The notes: a model not told the origin generated them from the sequence alone. Shown: positions 22,668 through 35,330, counted from the stretch's first letter. The stretch is DNA of 64,000 nucleotides from Lenzites betulinus (GCA_022264855.1 JABYQU010000015.1:620001-684000), one strand, 5' to 3'. Numbers and translations: made by a program.

Positions 22668-25600
22668 TCATGGGTGTTCGATGATGCCCTGGAGGTATCC
22701 GACCCGGAGGAAGTACTCTCGCAATCCCTCGCGAATCTCGGGGGCCATCTCTCGTGACAAGAGGTCCGTGGCCAAGGGATAGACTGCGGGCAGGTATCTG
22801 GTGAACTGCAGAGCATGCTGTCAACTTCGATGTATACGGATGATCGCGCATACGTACAGCTTTGTCGTCGAAACGAACAAATCCTTGGAGAATCTCGGAA
22901 ACGACCGGAGTCCAGGCGGCGATGTTTTTGGCCTGCGTATCGAGGCGTAGCTTGTTGAAATCTTGCAAGACGCCCAGTCCCAGACTATGGTTCATCTAGG
23001 GTCAGTCATGGCCCTACAAAAGGGGCGAACAGAAACCTACGGCATGATACGGTCCGCCACCTGTGGTCGTGCCGCCTGATGCTCAGGACGAGGATCGTAG
23101 TACATGCGCAGAAGGACATGGACGAGCGTGGACGCGCTGCTCGACTCCTGCTTCAGGAGGTTCGGCAGATGCTTCATGAAGCCTTCACAACGCATGAGCT
23201 CAAACCGTCAAACGTAGTGGTGAAGGCGTATACGCACCGACTTTCCACAGCCCTGTACGGAGATCCTTGTCCTCGTTGAACATCCTCGCGAACTGGTAGC
23301 TGTGGTCCAATACGCCCATCAAGCGAAGGAGGTGCTCCGGCGGGATGGTGTTGTACACATCGTCGTTCCGCAGCAGGTCGTTCGTCATCTCGATCAGGAG
23401 GAGCTGAAGGACGCATTTGACGATGATCTGCCTAAAGATACGCCGGCGCTCATTGAGAGAAACTCGGGCACCAGCCTTCGGCTGTTCGCTGTTCGGTGAG
23501 AGCGGCGCGGGGATCATTGCTTGGTCGTTAGACTCTGGTAGGTGTGTTAACTCTGCCCATGATCTACAAGTGCACACGTACCTGCAGTGTCTTGGATCTC
23601 CATACCGTTGCTGTCGATTTCGACCCTCAGACTCTCGTCGAACAGCTGATGGGGTGTCGTTGTCCTGAAAAGCTTCACGAAAGTGGTCGCTACACGCTCC
23701 CACTTCGAGGCACCAAGCTTCTTAACGTTGCTCTCCAACAGCTGCTGTAAGCACGATGTCCCTATCCGAGCTAACGTGTCGTTCTCTGCGAATGCCGTGA
23801 GCAATAACATACATCGCCATATAGCGAACCTTGTCTACCTTGACAGATGCACACGCACAACAGATCCAGGAGGCCATCGAGGAATCTTTCCAGAGTCTCG
23901 AAGTAGAACGTGTACAGGTCGATGAGGTTCCTGAGAGCCTGGATCATCGTGGTGGACAGCCACACGCTCATGTCCTCTTGAGTGCTGAAACGCGACAGAT
24001 CCTGGCTCGACTTGAGCACCGCAAAGATAGGGAACAACAACTCCTGGCAGACTGTGTCCCAAAACTCGACGGGGTATGTCGACCCATACGTCTTCAAGGT
24101 GCTGAAAAGCGAGTCTAGGGCACTACAAAAAACTATGTTGGTCAAATTTACAGAGATCAAATGTCACAACTTACAGACGCCGCACTTCGAGATCCTCGCC
24201 GTTCATGATGACGTCATAGAAGCCAAACAAGACGGGGAACCAGTACTTGATCATCGGGTCGTCCGTCGAGGAGTGGTTGGTATCCTTGAAGCCGCATTCG
24301 GGGCATTCCAGCATAGTCGGGATGATGTCGCGGAGCATCCCGATCGCCAGCAAGCTGATCTTCTGGTACTTGCTCACTTTGCAGAAGTCCGTGATGCACA
24401 CCGTCAAGTCTGCGAACGAGCCATGGCGAACAATGGCGGAGAAGTTGTCCTTGTTCAGCCGCGTGACGATTTCGAATGCGGAGTTAGCGATACGCTCTGA
24501 TGATGTTCTGTTAGTCAAGATGGATGGGCGTATGGGAATCTGGCAAGACGAACCTGTGGCGACCTTAGAGGCTGCGGAGAAGACAGCGAACATCGTCCTC
24601 CAGCCTGAACGAAGATTGTGGACACGCGCTTGTATCATTTGTTGCAGGCATTGCAGAACCTGTGAGAGCGTTAGTATCGTCACAATGCCTGTGGACCGGT
24701 AGCGCATACCATGTCACGAATATCCGGGTTGGAGTTGTGGATCATGGTGTACTCGAACGGTCGCAGGAAGTCCTTTTGGAACTTGAAGTGGGGAAGCTCT
24801 TCCTTCTCCAAGAAGCGCATAGCCAGTTGACGTAGCGCATCGAGAGCGAAGAACCCGACGTGAGGGTTCTTGTGGCAACAGACCTACGAAGGGGGGACAC
24901 ATATAAACATCACCGTAGATTGGATAGCTCAGTTTCCCGTTACTCACCTGGTTGAAGTGCTCTCCGAGGATATCCCACATATTCGACCATTCCAAACGAA
25001 TACGGTTCATGTTGTAGTACGAGATCTCGACCAGCTTCTGCAAGCTGAAAAGTCGTGGATGCTGCGAGAGACCGGAGGATTGTATCTCCTCCCACGATAC
25101 GTCGCACAGTGCGCGAACGAAGTCGACAATCGCTGTCTGCAAACAGAGTGAGCTTGAGCATCATAGCGCACCGCCAACACTTACTCCTGAGAGGTAATGG
25201 CTCAACGAGAACACCATATCCGCGGCAACGGTAATGTGAGTCGACCGACTCTCGTTGGCCAGCTCCTCGGTGGGCGGTTTGCGTACACGACTGTGGAGAG
25301 TCAGCTAGAAGCCGATGGACAAACAACTTGCCACCCACCCTTTGCGTCCCGCATCCGGCACATCGACACCACTGCTAAGAAGCTGCATGTGCTCCAACTG
25401 GCTAACGCAAGTGAGCACCTCGCGCCATGACCCCTTCAGGTGGTTTCCCTCTGTAACAGCGACATCTAGCAACGTCTTGATAGCCTCCATGTTCTTCGTC
25501 TTCATCTCGCCTAGGTTGTTTAAGAACGTGAACTTCGCCAATGTGCTGACGAAGGCGTTGCGCTCAAGCTCCAAGTCAAAGAAGCAGACGATATGGATAG

Positions 25601-28600
25601 CTGCCTTGAAGCCCTCCAAGCAGAGTTCGACCGTCTCCAGGTCGTCGGTGTCTTGGAGCGGACCCGAAAGTCCAGCTAGGAAAGGAATCCAGGCGACCTC
25701 GAACATCGGACGAACGTGCACAAAGTGGGACGCGCTGAAGAACTGCTCGCCTGACTTTGTCCCCCTCCGTTGCGACCGCATGAGGGTGCGGAAGAGTGCC
25801 TAAGAAACGTGTTCAGTCGGAAGTCTCAACACTGCACTCATGATACACACCTCCGTCTTACTCGCCATATTGTTCGATTGCGTGATGTACGCCTCTTTCT
25901 GGAAATCTCTGCCAACGTTAGCGAGCACACCGGCGATTCCAGGCGTAGGCGCGACGACGATAGGTGCAGCTTCGACCTCGTCCTTCATGCGGATTTCGTT
26001 ATGAACAATCTCATCGTAGATAGCGTTGAGCAAATCCTCGGGAAGATCTTGGCCGTCGTTGATGCTTCGGTTGTTGGCGATGAATCCCTGCTTGGTCATG
26101 CGGTTTTTCACCTGAGGATTGTGCGCGTCCGTGTTGAGCATGATGGTGGAATACGCAAGGATGTAGGCAGTGTCTACGATGGGCGGTTAGATCCACGTAC
26201 ACTGTAAGAGACTTGCGGCCTCACCTGCATTGGTGAACGGAGTACTGTTGTTGGTCGCAATGTAACGCTCAGCGAACTTGAGCATGTAACGATCGATCTT
26301 CTGGGCTTCGCCTGGAAGACGGAAGGCCTGCAAGAACGATCGCAGGGCGTCGACGAAGGGTCTGTTGCTTAGGTCCATCATGTCAACGAATGCATGCATG
26401 ATCGCGATGTTCTCCTCTTCGCTAATGGGTACATATATGAGTACGATGAAAGCACGTTTTGCTCCTTCACGGCTTACCCTTCACCAAGGTATTCACCGAT
26501 CGCAGACTTGCTCAAGCCGTCAGTCTCGAGCAAAAACTGGGCAATGTCTTTGGGCTCCTTGCTGGCGATGAACCCCGTTTGTATCAGGAATTCAATGCCC
26601 TATGGTAGACTATGAGCGCGGAACTGTACAGCGAATTATTCCTCCTTACCCGCTTCGGCTTGAAGTTAAACTTCTTGATACCCTCCAACAGCGTCGTCTT
26701 CTTCTGCTTGGCGCTCTCGAACTTCGTCGGGTCGTCGGTTACTTCCGGTGTCGGGCCCCTTGTCGGGTCTACACCTCCAGGAGAGAGCCTGTCGGCGATG
26801 ACATCGGGTGTGGAGCTGTCTCGGCGAGCCTCTTCCACCTGAGAGCGCGTCATGGGATCCGAGGCAGGTTCAGGAGTCGATGAATTCGTCGTCCCCCAAG
26901 CGACGAGAGACTTCAATACGGCCACAAGACATTCCAGTCCTTGCCTCCGGAGTTGCGCCTCAGAATTGCCAATAGTAGACACATCTACGTTACCAGGCAC
27001 TGAAAGGGCGGCCGTACTGAACGAGGGTGGCACCTGGTTATGTCCGTGCTGCTGCTTCGTCTGGGGCTGTAGAGCAGGACTGTTGGGGTCAGTGCCCTTC
27101 TGAGGCACGGACGACAACGGTGTACTGCCGATCTTCGAGATGATGTTCATGAAGCTGGGCAAGCTTAGCATAGTGCACACGAGGGGTATATGCGATGGAT
27201 ACGTACTGTTCGTAGATGTTATCGACGGCCTCGCTGTCGCAGTCATAGTTCAGATAGATCTCGACTAGAGCCTGCGGCTCCTGACATAGTCGCTGAAGCA
27301 TGCTGAGAATGACAGCCTTTTGCTTGAGCGTCGCCGTTTTCATCTCTAGGATGGGGATGAAAATCTCGTGTAATAGCACCTCAATCTCTTTCTGTAGAGG
27401 AATAAATGAGGTCGGTTCTGATCAGATGTGTCCAGACAAACCTTGAGCTTAGTGCGAAGGCCTGAGATAACTCTCCAGAAGATCTCGACACTAGTTTCGA
27501 ATACTTGAGGCACGGGGCTGACAGCATTCCTGCTCAAAGACAGACACAAGTACTGGCTAGCCGCTTGAATGAACGGAGTGGCCTCGTTGGTCGAAGACGA
27601 GTAGATGATAGCGGACGGCGAGACAAAAATAGGCATATGTGAGTTCAAGATCATGAGAACGAGGTGCAGCGATAGCAACTTCGACCGCATGGCGTGCGAC
27701 TTCAGGTCGCGTTCACTGGGACCGAGGTGAATAAGGGTGCGCCAAAAACATGAGTTAAACCAACCTCTCGCTGTTCAATGGCTTCATAGTCAACTTGCAA
27801 AGAGCTCTGAAGACAAGGAAGGCATCTTTGATGAACAAGTCGTTCGTTGTAAGCTGCCTTGGTGGACCATCCGCGGGCTCATGCTCCTCGTCGTGGAACT
27901 CTTCGCTCCTAGCAGACTCTGAAGCCTGTCGACTGTGGACATAGTAAGAAAAATGCGTTATAATATCCCTCAAGACTTACGTGGGATGATGCGAACCGGC
28001 CCCTTCTTCCTCTACGACACCGTTCTCCACGGGCTCGGCCGAAGTCTTTTCAGCCTGGGATTCTGGCCGTCCTTCGTCATCGTCCGGAACCAGAGTAGAG
28101 GCTGTCTCCTCGGTGCCATTGACTGAAGGCGTCTCCGAGCGCAACGGTAACGAGTTTCGCGGCGACAGCACGACGCCAGGTCGTCTTGGGGACCTTGGGG
28201 TGTCTTCTCGGACAGAAAGCGTCGCGGTAGAGTCACTCTGGGAAAACGAGAGATGACTGAGTTTGCAGCGTGCGAACACATGGTTCACCATTTGAGTTAG
28301 TCCCCCTTGGGCTACCATTTGGTTCACAGGGTCGACGCTCAGCAGGAAGATGTTGTAAACAGTGCGAACGGCCTTCAGGAGAGATGACTGGTGAACCAAA
28401 ATTGTCGGGGAAAGAACAAGCGCAAGAAGGGCCTTCACAATCTGCAGAGAGACAGTCTCGGGAGTGCTCTCCGTGTGACAAGAGGTAATGGTATGAACAA
28501 CGAGGTCAACCAGGGATGGCGGTGGAAGATACGCGTGTGACCCGTTAGACATAGAGTTGCGGGAATTCGGACCAGGCGAAGGTGGTGGTGAGGATGGCGC

Positions 28601-29431
28601 CTGAGGGGTAGACACGGCCTCTGCGAAGAACGAGTACGAGATGAGCTTCGAGATGCAATCCAAGCTAGCTATCATGAGTTTCTCGTTGCGCGTCTCGCAA
28701 GCTAAGCGCAGCGGTTCGAAGATGTCCCTAGGGCGGTCACCACCTTGTCCCAGCTTCACCATTTCCAGTGCGCGTTGCACACTGTCGCGTAGAGGAACGG
28801 AGCGTTTTGCCTCCTTAGATGCGGCGATCGTTTCCAGAGCAGAGGAGATGAGAACGACTGAGACTGTGTTTCCCTTGGAGATTGTGAGTGAGCGTTTGTG
28901 GGACTCGGAGGACGGTCTTGTCGAAAGACGGCCGTTGGGTGTGGAGGGCCTACTATCCACAGACGTTCTGGGGTGACCATTCGCTACCCTGGGAGATATT
29001 GGAAGTGGATTCTCGCGACGAGTTGCGGGAGAGGCAGGATTTGAAGGCATCGGCTTAGCAGGCGGTGTTGGAGGGGGCGCTGAGTCCTCTAAGTCTTCTA
29101 CGGGCTCCACCGAGGCCTGTATAAATGGGGCTCTTTGTGTAGGTTGCTCCGGCTGGGGAGATGAAATGCCGTTCGGCGCAGACGCGGATGCTTGCGGAGC
29201 GGACATAGTCGCGGCGTCTGGTTGTAGCTGAGACTCACCCACAGCGGGCTCGTGCTCAGAGGGACTGTTAAAGCTTTCGCGTTCTCCATCTGCTGACCGT
29301 GCCCGGTTCTCGTCCACAGGGTCCCGCATAGAGGCGAATTGAGATAGGATGTTTGGCATGGGCTCGTCATGGGGCGGTGGAGAAGGCGGGAGGGGGATTG
29401 AGGCCTCCTGGATAGGTACTGCGGCGTCCAT
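22668..29431 (-). CDS. SEC7: Sec7/BIG-type ARF guanine nucleotide exchange factor
   Basis: Large Golgi ARF-GEF that loads GTP on Arf1 at the trans-Golgi. The gene is long and intron-rich; I traced the coding order but give exact splice sites only for the last exons (23041-23182, 22858-22984, 22668-22805). The order is a Ser/Pro-rich N-terminus, the DCB and HUS regions (HUS box YLNYDCD near 27250), the Sec7 domain (about 26600-25950) and HDS repeats to the C-terminus. The Sec7 domain has [13 protein letters not shown] with the catalytic glutamate loop, [14 protein letters not shown] and [12 protein letters not shown]. The start is the ATG at 29431; an upstream in-frame TTG is not a plausible start. 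It is head-to-head with deoxyhypusine synthase, 270 bases apart. Confidence 0.92.
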
Positions 29432-29701
29432 GGCGGCCGGCGACAATATTAGGTGCGTCCAGGTCGTCAGCGACGTCTACGGGAGCTTGACGAAGTCGTG
29501 TCACCGCGGGAGGGTATGGTGTTGTGAGCGAGAGAAGGGCGGTGTGTTGCTCATCAAGAGACGCGTCGCTCGTTTCGGTAACTGCGCGCACCCAGATCGA
29601 GATCACGCGCGTATCTAATCTTACTTCTCGGGCGCTTGCAGCGGTTTTCTAGCAGCTAACCGCGACAACCTTTTCCTATTCTCCACCAGCGTCCCTTAAA
29701 A
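29432..29701. promoter_or_regulatory. Bidirectional promoter of SEC7 and deoxyhypusine synthase
   Basis: 270 bases separate two divergent ATGs, so both promoters and both leaders lie here. A CTTAAAA stretch just before the plus-strand ATG is AT-rich. Confidence 0.5.
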
Positions 29702-31053
29702 ATGGCACAGTCAATCCCGACTGGTGCCTCGGCGGCCGTTCTGAAGCCCTCAGAACCCATGCCAGACTTTGCGGTCTCGGTCGAAGGGCCCAATTTCGAA
29801 CAGGACATATCTCTTCAGCAGCTATTGGACAGCTACAAGAGGATCGGATTTCAGGCGAATAGTTTGGGACAAGCGATTGACATCGTGAACAAGATGGTAT
29901 GGTCGCCGTATGCGCTCGCACGACCACTCACGCATTCAATTACCAGCGTAAATGGCGACTCTCGGAAGAACCTATTGGAGCCGACGAATCTGATGAGTAC
30001 TTGGATCCAGACGTCCGCGCCAACACCAAATGTAACGTCTTTCTGGGCTACACGTCGAACCTCATATCTTCTGGGCTACGGGAAATCATTCTTTACCTCG
30101 TAAAACACAAACATATCAGCGCCATTGTCACTACGGCTGGCGGTATCGAAGAGGACTTCATCAAGTGCATCGGCAAGACATACCTCGCCGACTTCAGCCT
30201 GGATGGTGCAGATCTCCGAAAGAGGGGAATGAATCGTATCGGGAACCTCATTGTGCCAAACGACAACTACTGCAAGTTCGAGGACTGGTTGACGCCTATT
30301 CTGGACGCCATGCTTGTGGAACAAAAGGCGACGGGTCAGGTGTGGACCCCGAGTTCGTTCATCCGCCGGCTAGGAAAGGAGATCGACAATGAGGAATCTG
30401 TATATTACTGGGCCTACAAAGTGAATATATGTGCTCTCGGTTCTGTCCGTTCGCGCTGAGCTCCGCTTGCATTCTTTAGAACGACATCCCTGTGTTCTGT
30501 CCCGCGCTCACGGACGGCTCCCTGGGGGACATGATGTACTTTCACTCTTTCAAGAATCCGGGCTTGGTGGTGGATATCGTCCAAGATATCCGTAACATCA
30601 ATGAGCTCTCGCGCAAGTCACGAAAGGCTGGAATGATTATCCTCGGCGGTGGTGTCTGCAAGCACCAAATAGCCAACGCTATGCTGATTGTACGTAGTTT
30701 GCACTTCGATGCCGCTGTGTGCTGGACTAAGATGTATTTCATAGCGTAATGGCGCTGACTACTCGGTGTACATTGTGAGTCCAACCCTCTGTAAGCGAAG
30801 CGCACGTTTCTAACTCCTCGGGCAGAACACTGGGCAAGAATTTGACGGTTCAGATTCTGGTGCTCGGCCAGATGAGGCTGTTTCCTGGGGAAAGATACGA
30901 GCGGGTTCGGAGTCCGTTAAGGTACGCATCGGACATCAAAGAGCATGCTCAAGTTGCCATTTTAATGCCTCCTCCAAGGTGTATGCGGACGCGACTTTGG
31001 TCTTTCCGCTCCTAGTTGCCGCCACTTTTGCCAAACCAACCCCATCTGAATAG
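29702..31053 (+). CDS. DYS1: Deoxyhypusine synthase
   Basis: Uses spermidine and NAD to modify one lysine of eIF5A to deoxyhypusine, the first step of hypusine formation. Six exons (29702-29896, 29947-30420, 30480-30689, 30745-30774, 30826-30921, 30979-31053) give 359 residues, normal for the family. Landmarks are [43 protein letters not shown] and [12 protein letters not shown], which contains the active-site lysine; then [18 protein letters not shown] and a C-terminal [12 protein letters not shown]. Every intron is phase 0. No key residue appears lost. Confidence 0.96.
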
Positions 31054-31570
31054 AGGAATGAGCGCGATGATGTAGCATACGCATTTTGTATCATTTGATT
31101 CCAATTTCGCATCACGAACAAACGCAAGACGATACACATTAATGCCTCCGCCTGATGAGATTTCGGCGCCTAGTCTTCCGTAGCTGACTCCTATCTCCGC
31201 AGGCTGCCTTGTTCCAGTCCTTCTGCACGAAGTAAAAAAGTAGATGACTACCGCAGGGGTCGAACATACATGCTTAGTCAGACGCAATGCCATTTCCCCG
31301 GGCGGCCGTTATGTTTTACATCAAGAAGCATCGCATCGTTCCTACTTCCGTGTGCACGTGAACATCCTTCCCTAGTACTGGGACTAGATCAATGCCTTCA
31401 TACACGAATTGCTTCCGACTGCATTGATAATTAAATCGTACATGTATGGACATGGTTACAGTCAAACCACAAGAGAAGAGCGAATATAGTGCATCAATGA
31501 ACCAAATGCGCGACACTAAATTCGAGCAGCCAACGGGCTACCAGAAGCACGACAGCACCGGCGAGCCGTT
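31054..31570. other. Convergent 3' regions of deoxyhypusine synthase and 14-3-3 gene
   Basis: About 520 bases between convergent genes. A minus-strand GTTCGACCCC followed by a T6 run (near 31236-31270) resembles the end of a tRNA gene, but the rest of a tRNA cannot be folded around it. No gene was called. Confidence 0.5.
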
Positions 31571-32489
31571 TCAGTCTACTTCCATCACGCCTGGTAAGCA
31601 TGTGTTAACCTGCATATGCTAGAGTACGTGAACGCACCTTTCTTAATCTCCCCGTGCCACAAGATCAAGTCGTCTCTCATGAGCTGCAATATCATCAGAG
31701 AATCTTCCAAATTTGTGCCCACGGCTGACGGGGATTGGGAAGCCGTCGCTATCGCCTCGTCGAAGGCATGTTTCGCCAAATGACACGCCCTTTCCGGACT
31801 GTGCATGATATCGTGAAAGAACACCGCGAAGTTGAGCGCCAACCCCAGACGTGTGGGATGAGTGGGAGGGAGAGTGGCAAGGGCATGTTGGTAGGCGAAC
31901 TTGTATGCCTCGAGTGAAGTTGCTCCGAGGTTCTCCTTAGCGTTCAAACGGGTGAGCTCGGCAAGGTATCGATAATAGTCTCCCCGCCTGCGAAGTAAAG
32001 ATCAGAATTCGCGTCCTACGAGACCGACTTGAAGAAGACCTACATCTTAGAGTAAAAGACCTTCTCTTCGCCATCGCTGGCTGCTGGTATAAGGGAGCGC
32101 TCGAGCAGTCCGACGACATCTCTGCATAGCGCATCAATGTCCTTTTCAATCAGCTCCTTCTGCACGCGCATGAGCTTGACTTCCTGTCGAGTGGACGAGA
32201 GTGCCTCCTTCTTCTGCAGAGTGTCGATTGTGCGCCAGCTCGAGCGTAGATTAGCGGTGAGATTCTTGTACGCTACCGAGAGAAGGTTTCGCTCGTCGAT
32301 AGTGAGCTGGGCATCGTTAGCGTCGATGACGTCCTTGAGCTGATTGATGACATCTACCGCGTTAAGCGAATAAAGTTAGCCTATCCGTCGACCGGTGCAG
32401 ACGGAGATATGCTCACCTTGGTATCGTTCAGCCTGATCAGCAACTTTGGCGAGGTAGAGTCTGTCTAGTCGTGAAAGCGTGACGTTCAT
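31571..32489 (-). CDS. Divergent 14-3-3 protein
   Basis: Phosphoserine/threonine-binding dimeric adaptor. Four exons (32417-32489, 32044-32353, 31638-31987, 31571-31590) give 250 residues with phases closing. Recognisable family segments are YLAKVADQAERYQ, LSVAYKN, LRSSWRTI, RGDYYRYLAE, RLGLALNFAVF and ACHLAKHAFDEAIA. The groove residues Lys of SVAYKN, Arg before SSW, and Arg-Tyr of YYRYLAE are kept. The last groove asparagine, normally in the RDNL segment, is Asp here (RDDLILW). The loop before it (SQSPSAVGTNLED) is unlike the usual one. The tail is short and acidic-ended (KKGVMEVD). This is probably a second, diverged paralogue and not the main fungal 14-3-3. Confidence 0.9.
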
Positions 32490-33121
32490 CTACGATTGAT
32501 GTTACTGGGTGGTCCAGATCGTCTGGCATCGACATCTGAACGTACCGAAGACGTTATGGACGTAAAGCGGACGGGGTTCACGGAGGTTCACGCGGAGTGC
32601 GGAGGCAAAACGGGGCCAGCAATGTTGTCCCACGGTTGTGTGCGTGGTCAGCTTTTATCGTAGTTCCCCACACAGGGCAGAGGGGAGGCGGCGGATGCCA
32701 TGCCGCTCAAGGATATCTATACGTAAGGCAGTTATGCCACTTTGGTCTCATGCCCTATACCCGAACACCTCCCGAAACCCTCTCGGGCCTAGGGGGAGGC
32801 GGCAATATGAGCCTACAGGACAACTGAGAAGGTTCTGAGCCTCACCGTTAGCAGCTTGCAGTTGTGCGGTGACGTGCGTCTCGTGGTGGCAATGAGGCGG
32901 CAAGATGTATCAAGATCGTGCGGATGCCCGTTATGGCAACCGCTGTGGTTCAAACGGCGGATCCGCAAACCCGGCCACTGTCAGTGCCAAAGATGCCTGG
33001 AGAACACGTTTCACCACTGCTTAGTGTTCATATATAGGACTGTATCACAGCTGATGATAGGGGCTCGGACAAGTCGTATGATTGTCCAATACACAACTAT
33101 ATACTACATTACAGACCCCTC
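32490..33121. other. Intergenic, 5' of 14-3-3 and 3' of AA9 gene
   Basis: About 630 bases between two minus-strand genes. No supported gene; short open frames only. Confidence 0.5.
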
Positions 33122-34289
33122 TCACCCAGACCAGACGGGGCCACCCGGGCTACGGTTTCTGTTCAGCACTGATGTGATGTACAAGCTCAGCAAATGAACT
33201 CACGCAGTGTAGCTCTGGAGGTTGTTGTAGATGTTGACAGTGATACCGGGGTCAGAACCCTTGTAGGCACCCGGAAGGGCGATCTTAGGGGGGCTCGCAT
33301 TTCCGCCGCCGGTGATCTTGACCTGAGCACAACCTGTGTGTGATAGATAGTAAGTGTGATATGCCCTACCGAGTGTAACACCCGTGTATCACTGACCGAT
33401 GTACTACAAGTTCAGACAGTCAGTGATGTCGTCGATACTCGAAACGACTATGAAACTTACGAATTGGGCGCCCGGGTAGCTCGAAGCGACGTGGAGGGCG
33501 ATCTGTCACGAAAGGATTTGAGGTTTAAATCACACATCCGAGGAGAGGGTACATACGATCTCCGAGCGAAGGAGGTACTCGCCGGCAGGGAGCGATGCGG
33601 GGATCACGACGCTGTGCTTGCCTATGTAACTCATCATCAACAATCACATCGACCCGTCGACTGCCTGATTGACTAACCGTTGGCTGCATTGACGATGTCC
33701 GTCGCCCACTCCTGGCTCTGGGGGTTGATCAGGCCAGATGAGTAGATCTTGGTCCAGATAGCGCCCTGGCCATCGAAGGCCGCAGCTGTAGACGGCGCCT
33801 TAGCGATGTAAACCTGGACAGGTCCCTTGTGTCCGGCAGCAATGGCATCCTCGCCAGTGCGCTGGGCGTGTTGATGCCACTCGAAGGTGATCTATATGAG
33901 AGCGATGAGTGCGGTGTCTGTTTCTCGTCTCACATCACGTACGTTTGTGCCCGCGGGGATGGAGACAGTTGAGACCCCAGCGCCAGAGAGGCCGTTGACG
34001 TTGCAGGTTATGTCCGTCGAGGTGACGTCGGTGACGGGGTTGTTGTTAGGTGGAATACGGATGTCCGTGTTCAAACCTTGGTCGACCTTGAAGGGTACGT
34101 CGCATGAGCATCGGCAGTTTCAATATTGCACGTCCCGACACTTACGCCGTTGACCCAGATGTATTGCATGGTGACTGTGCAATAAACTTGGGTTAATAAT
34201 CAATTGCAGCCACAGCGAGGAATATACAGACAGTGTGCATTGGCGCCAATGGCAGTCGCCGCCAGGGAGCAGAGGAGTGCGAGCTTCAT
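33122..34289 (-). CDS. AA9 lytic polysaccharide monooxygenase (former GH61), secreted
   Basis: Copper enzyme that oxidatively cuts cellulose outside the cell. Nine exons (34232-34289, 34146-34174, 33943-34086, 33678-33891, 33557-33621, 33461-33502, 33397-33403, 33204-33333, 33122-33149) give 238 residues; the sum closes exactly. A signal peptide ([18 protein letters not shown]) would be cut before His19, giving the N-terminal copper histidine. The second copper histidine is His98 in GHKGPV, and the axial tyrosine is Tyr185 in QFYIGCAQ. DITCN and GCAQ supply the usual disulphide cysteines. The C-terminus ends PGGPVWSG, the typical end of a catalytic domain, so there is no CBM1. One exon is only 7 nt. 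The TATA box upstream fits inducible expression. Confidence 0.92.
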
Positions 34290-35330
34290 GTCGAGCGATT
34301 GCTGGTGACAAGTCTGGGGTCAACCATGTTCACTTGCGTCCCATTTATACCTCATACGAAGTTGCCTCCGGCTGAGCAAACAAGTGCTTCTGGCTTGGCG
34401 TCGCGTGCGCGAAAGCGTTGTGGAGCGTTTCCGAGTGTGCTTCGGCGATTCACGCTTGCGTGACCACATCTCCGGGCAGTTTGAGGTCTTCCTCAAAGGC
34501 ATAAGACGCTGCTAACCATTGTGTACATCGGAGGCCGTGGGTCACGATGGGACGTGCGTTTCCGAAGTTGAGGCGATACGTATTAGGAAAGGGGTTATGT
34601 CGGAACAGGATCAAAGACGTCGCGGCGAAGTCAATAAGAGCAAGTCTCTTCTGCAGGTCATGCTGCTACTGTTGGAGTCCCGAGCCCCACGCCGAAGCTG
34701 CGTCTTTCACCTGCTTGCTGGTGACGTTGCGTAAGGTGGGTGTCCGAGACATCGCTACTGACCCGGCAGACGTGCGGCGCGTTCGACGGCTTGCTGAAGG
34801 TGGTTAGCGTAAGCGCGGAGCCCGCTTATCACGGAGGTCATGTCACAAATTTTACTCTCCGATTGCAATCCGGCGGTTATATTAAAACCCCGCCATAACT
34901 CCGATGGGCGCTTATATGCCTATAATAGTAAACCCGCCCAATCATAAGAGGCGGAGCCTGGTTGTAAGCGGTTCTAATCCAATGCGCTGTAGACATCATC
35001 AACAGACCGGACTGTCGTCTCTTCGTGACCACAGTTAACACGGTTGAACCTCTCTTGTACATAGAAGGATCTACTGGCGGTCTCTTTTGCTTGTTTACAC
35101 TCTTTCAGCATCCCGTTTGCTCAACGTGGACATCTCTAACATCTTGGTATCTACACCAGGTGATTTGTTCGATTTGGCGATCCTGTGGAACTTGAACTGA
35201 TCGCTTGATTCCCAGCGACGCACATATTGCGTTGAAGACGAGGCCATCCTCAACTCATCATTCCATTATTGCACAGTATGTTCACCCATCCGTCACCACG
35301 AGAGTAGTGGCACTTACGCTGCTGGATCAG
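34290..35330. other. Intergenic between AA9 gene and the Plavaka transposase gene
   Basis: About 1 kb holding the AA9 promoter and the left flank of the transposase gene. 34860-35000 is AT-rich with several CTTATA/CATAAG-like words, which recur near 45250-45390 on the right side. This could mark sub-terminal element sequence, but I could not align a terminal inverted repeat by eye. Confidence 0.4.
34343..34349 (-). promoter_or_regulatory. TATA box of the AA9 gene
   Basis: TATAAAT on the minus strand, about 54 bases before the AA9 ATG at 34289. This spacing suits a start of transcription 25-35 bases downstream and a short leader. Confidence 0.55.

Noticed and set aside
22858..22995. ATG AAC CAT as the start of the penultimate SEC7 exon
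   Set aside because: The acceptor CCTAG before this ATG breaks the phase with the previous exon. The acceptor CATAG eleven bases on keeps it and gives a continuous protein.
31230..31330. tRNA-like B box with T6 tract on the minus strand
   Set aside because: GTTCGACCCC and the T run fit, but there is no acceptor-stem partner and the anticodon and T stems have mismatches. Not called as a tRNA.
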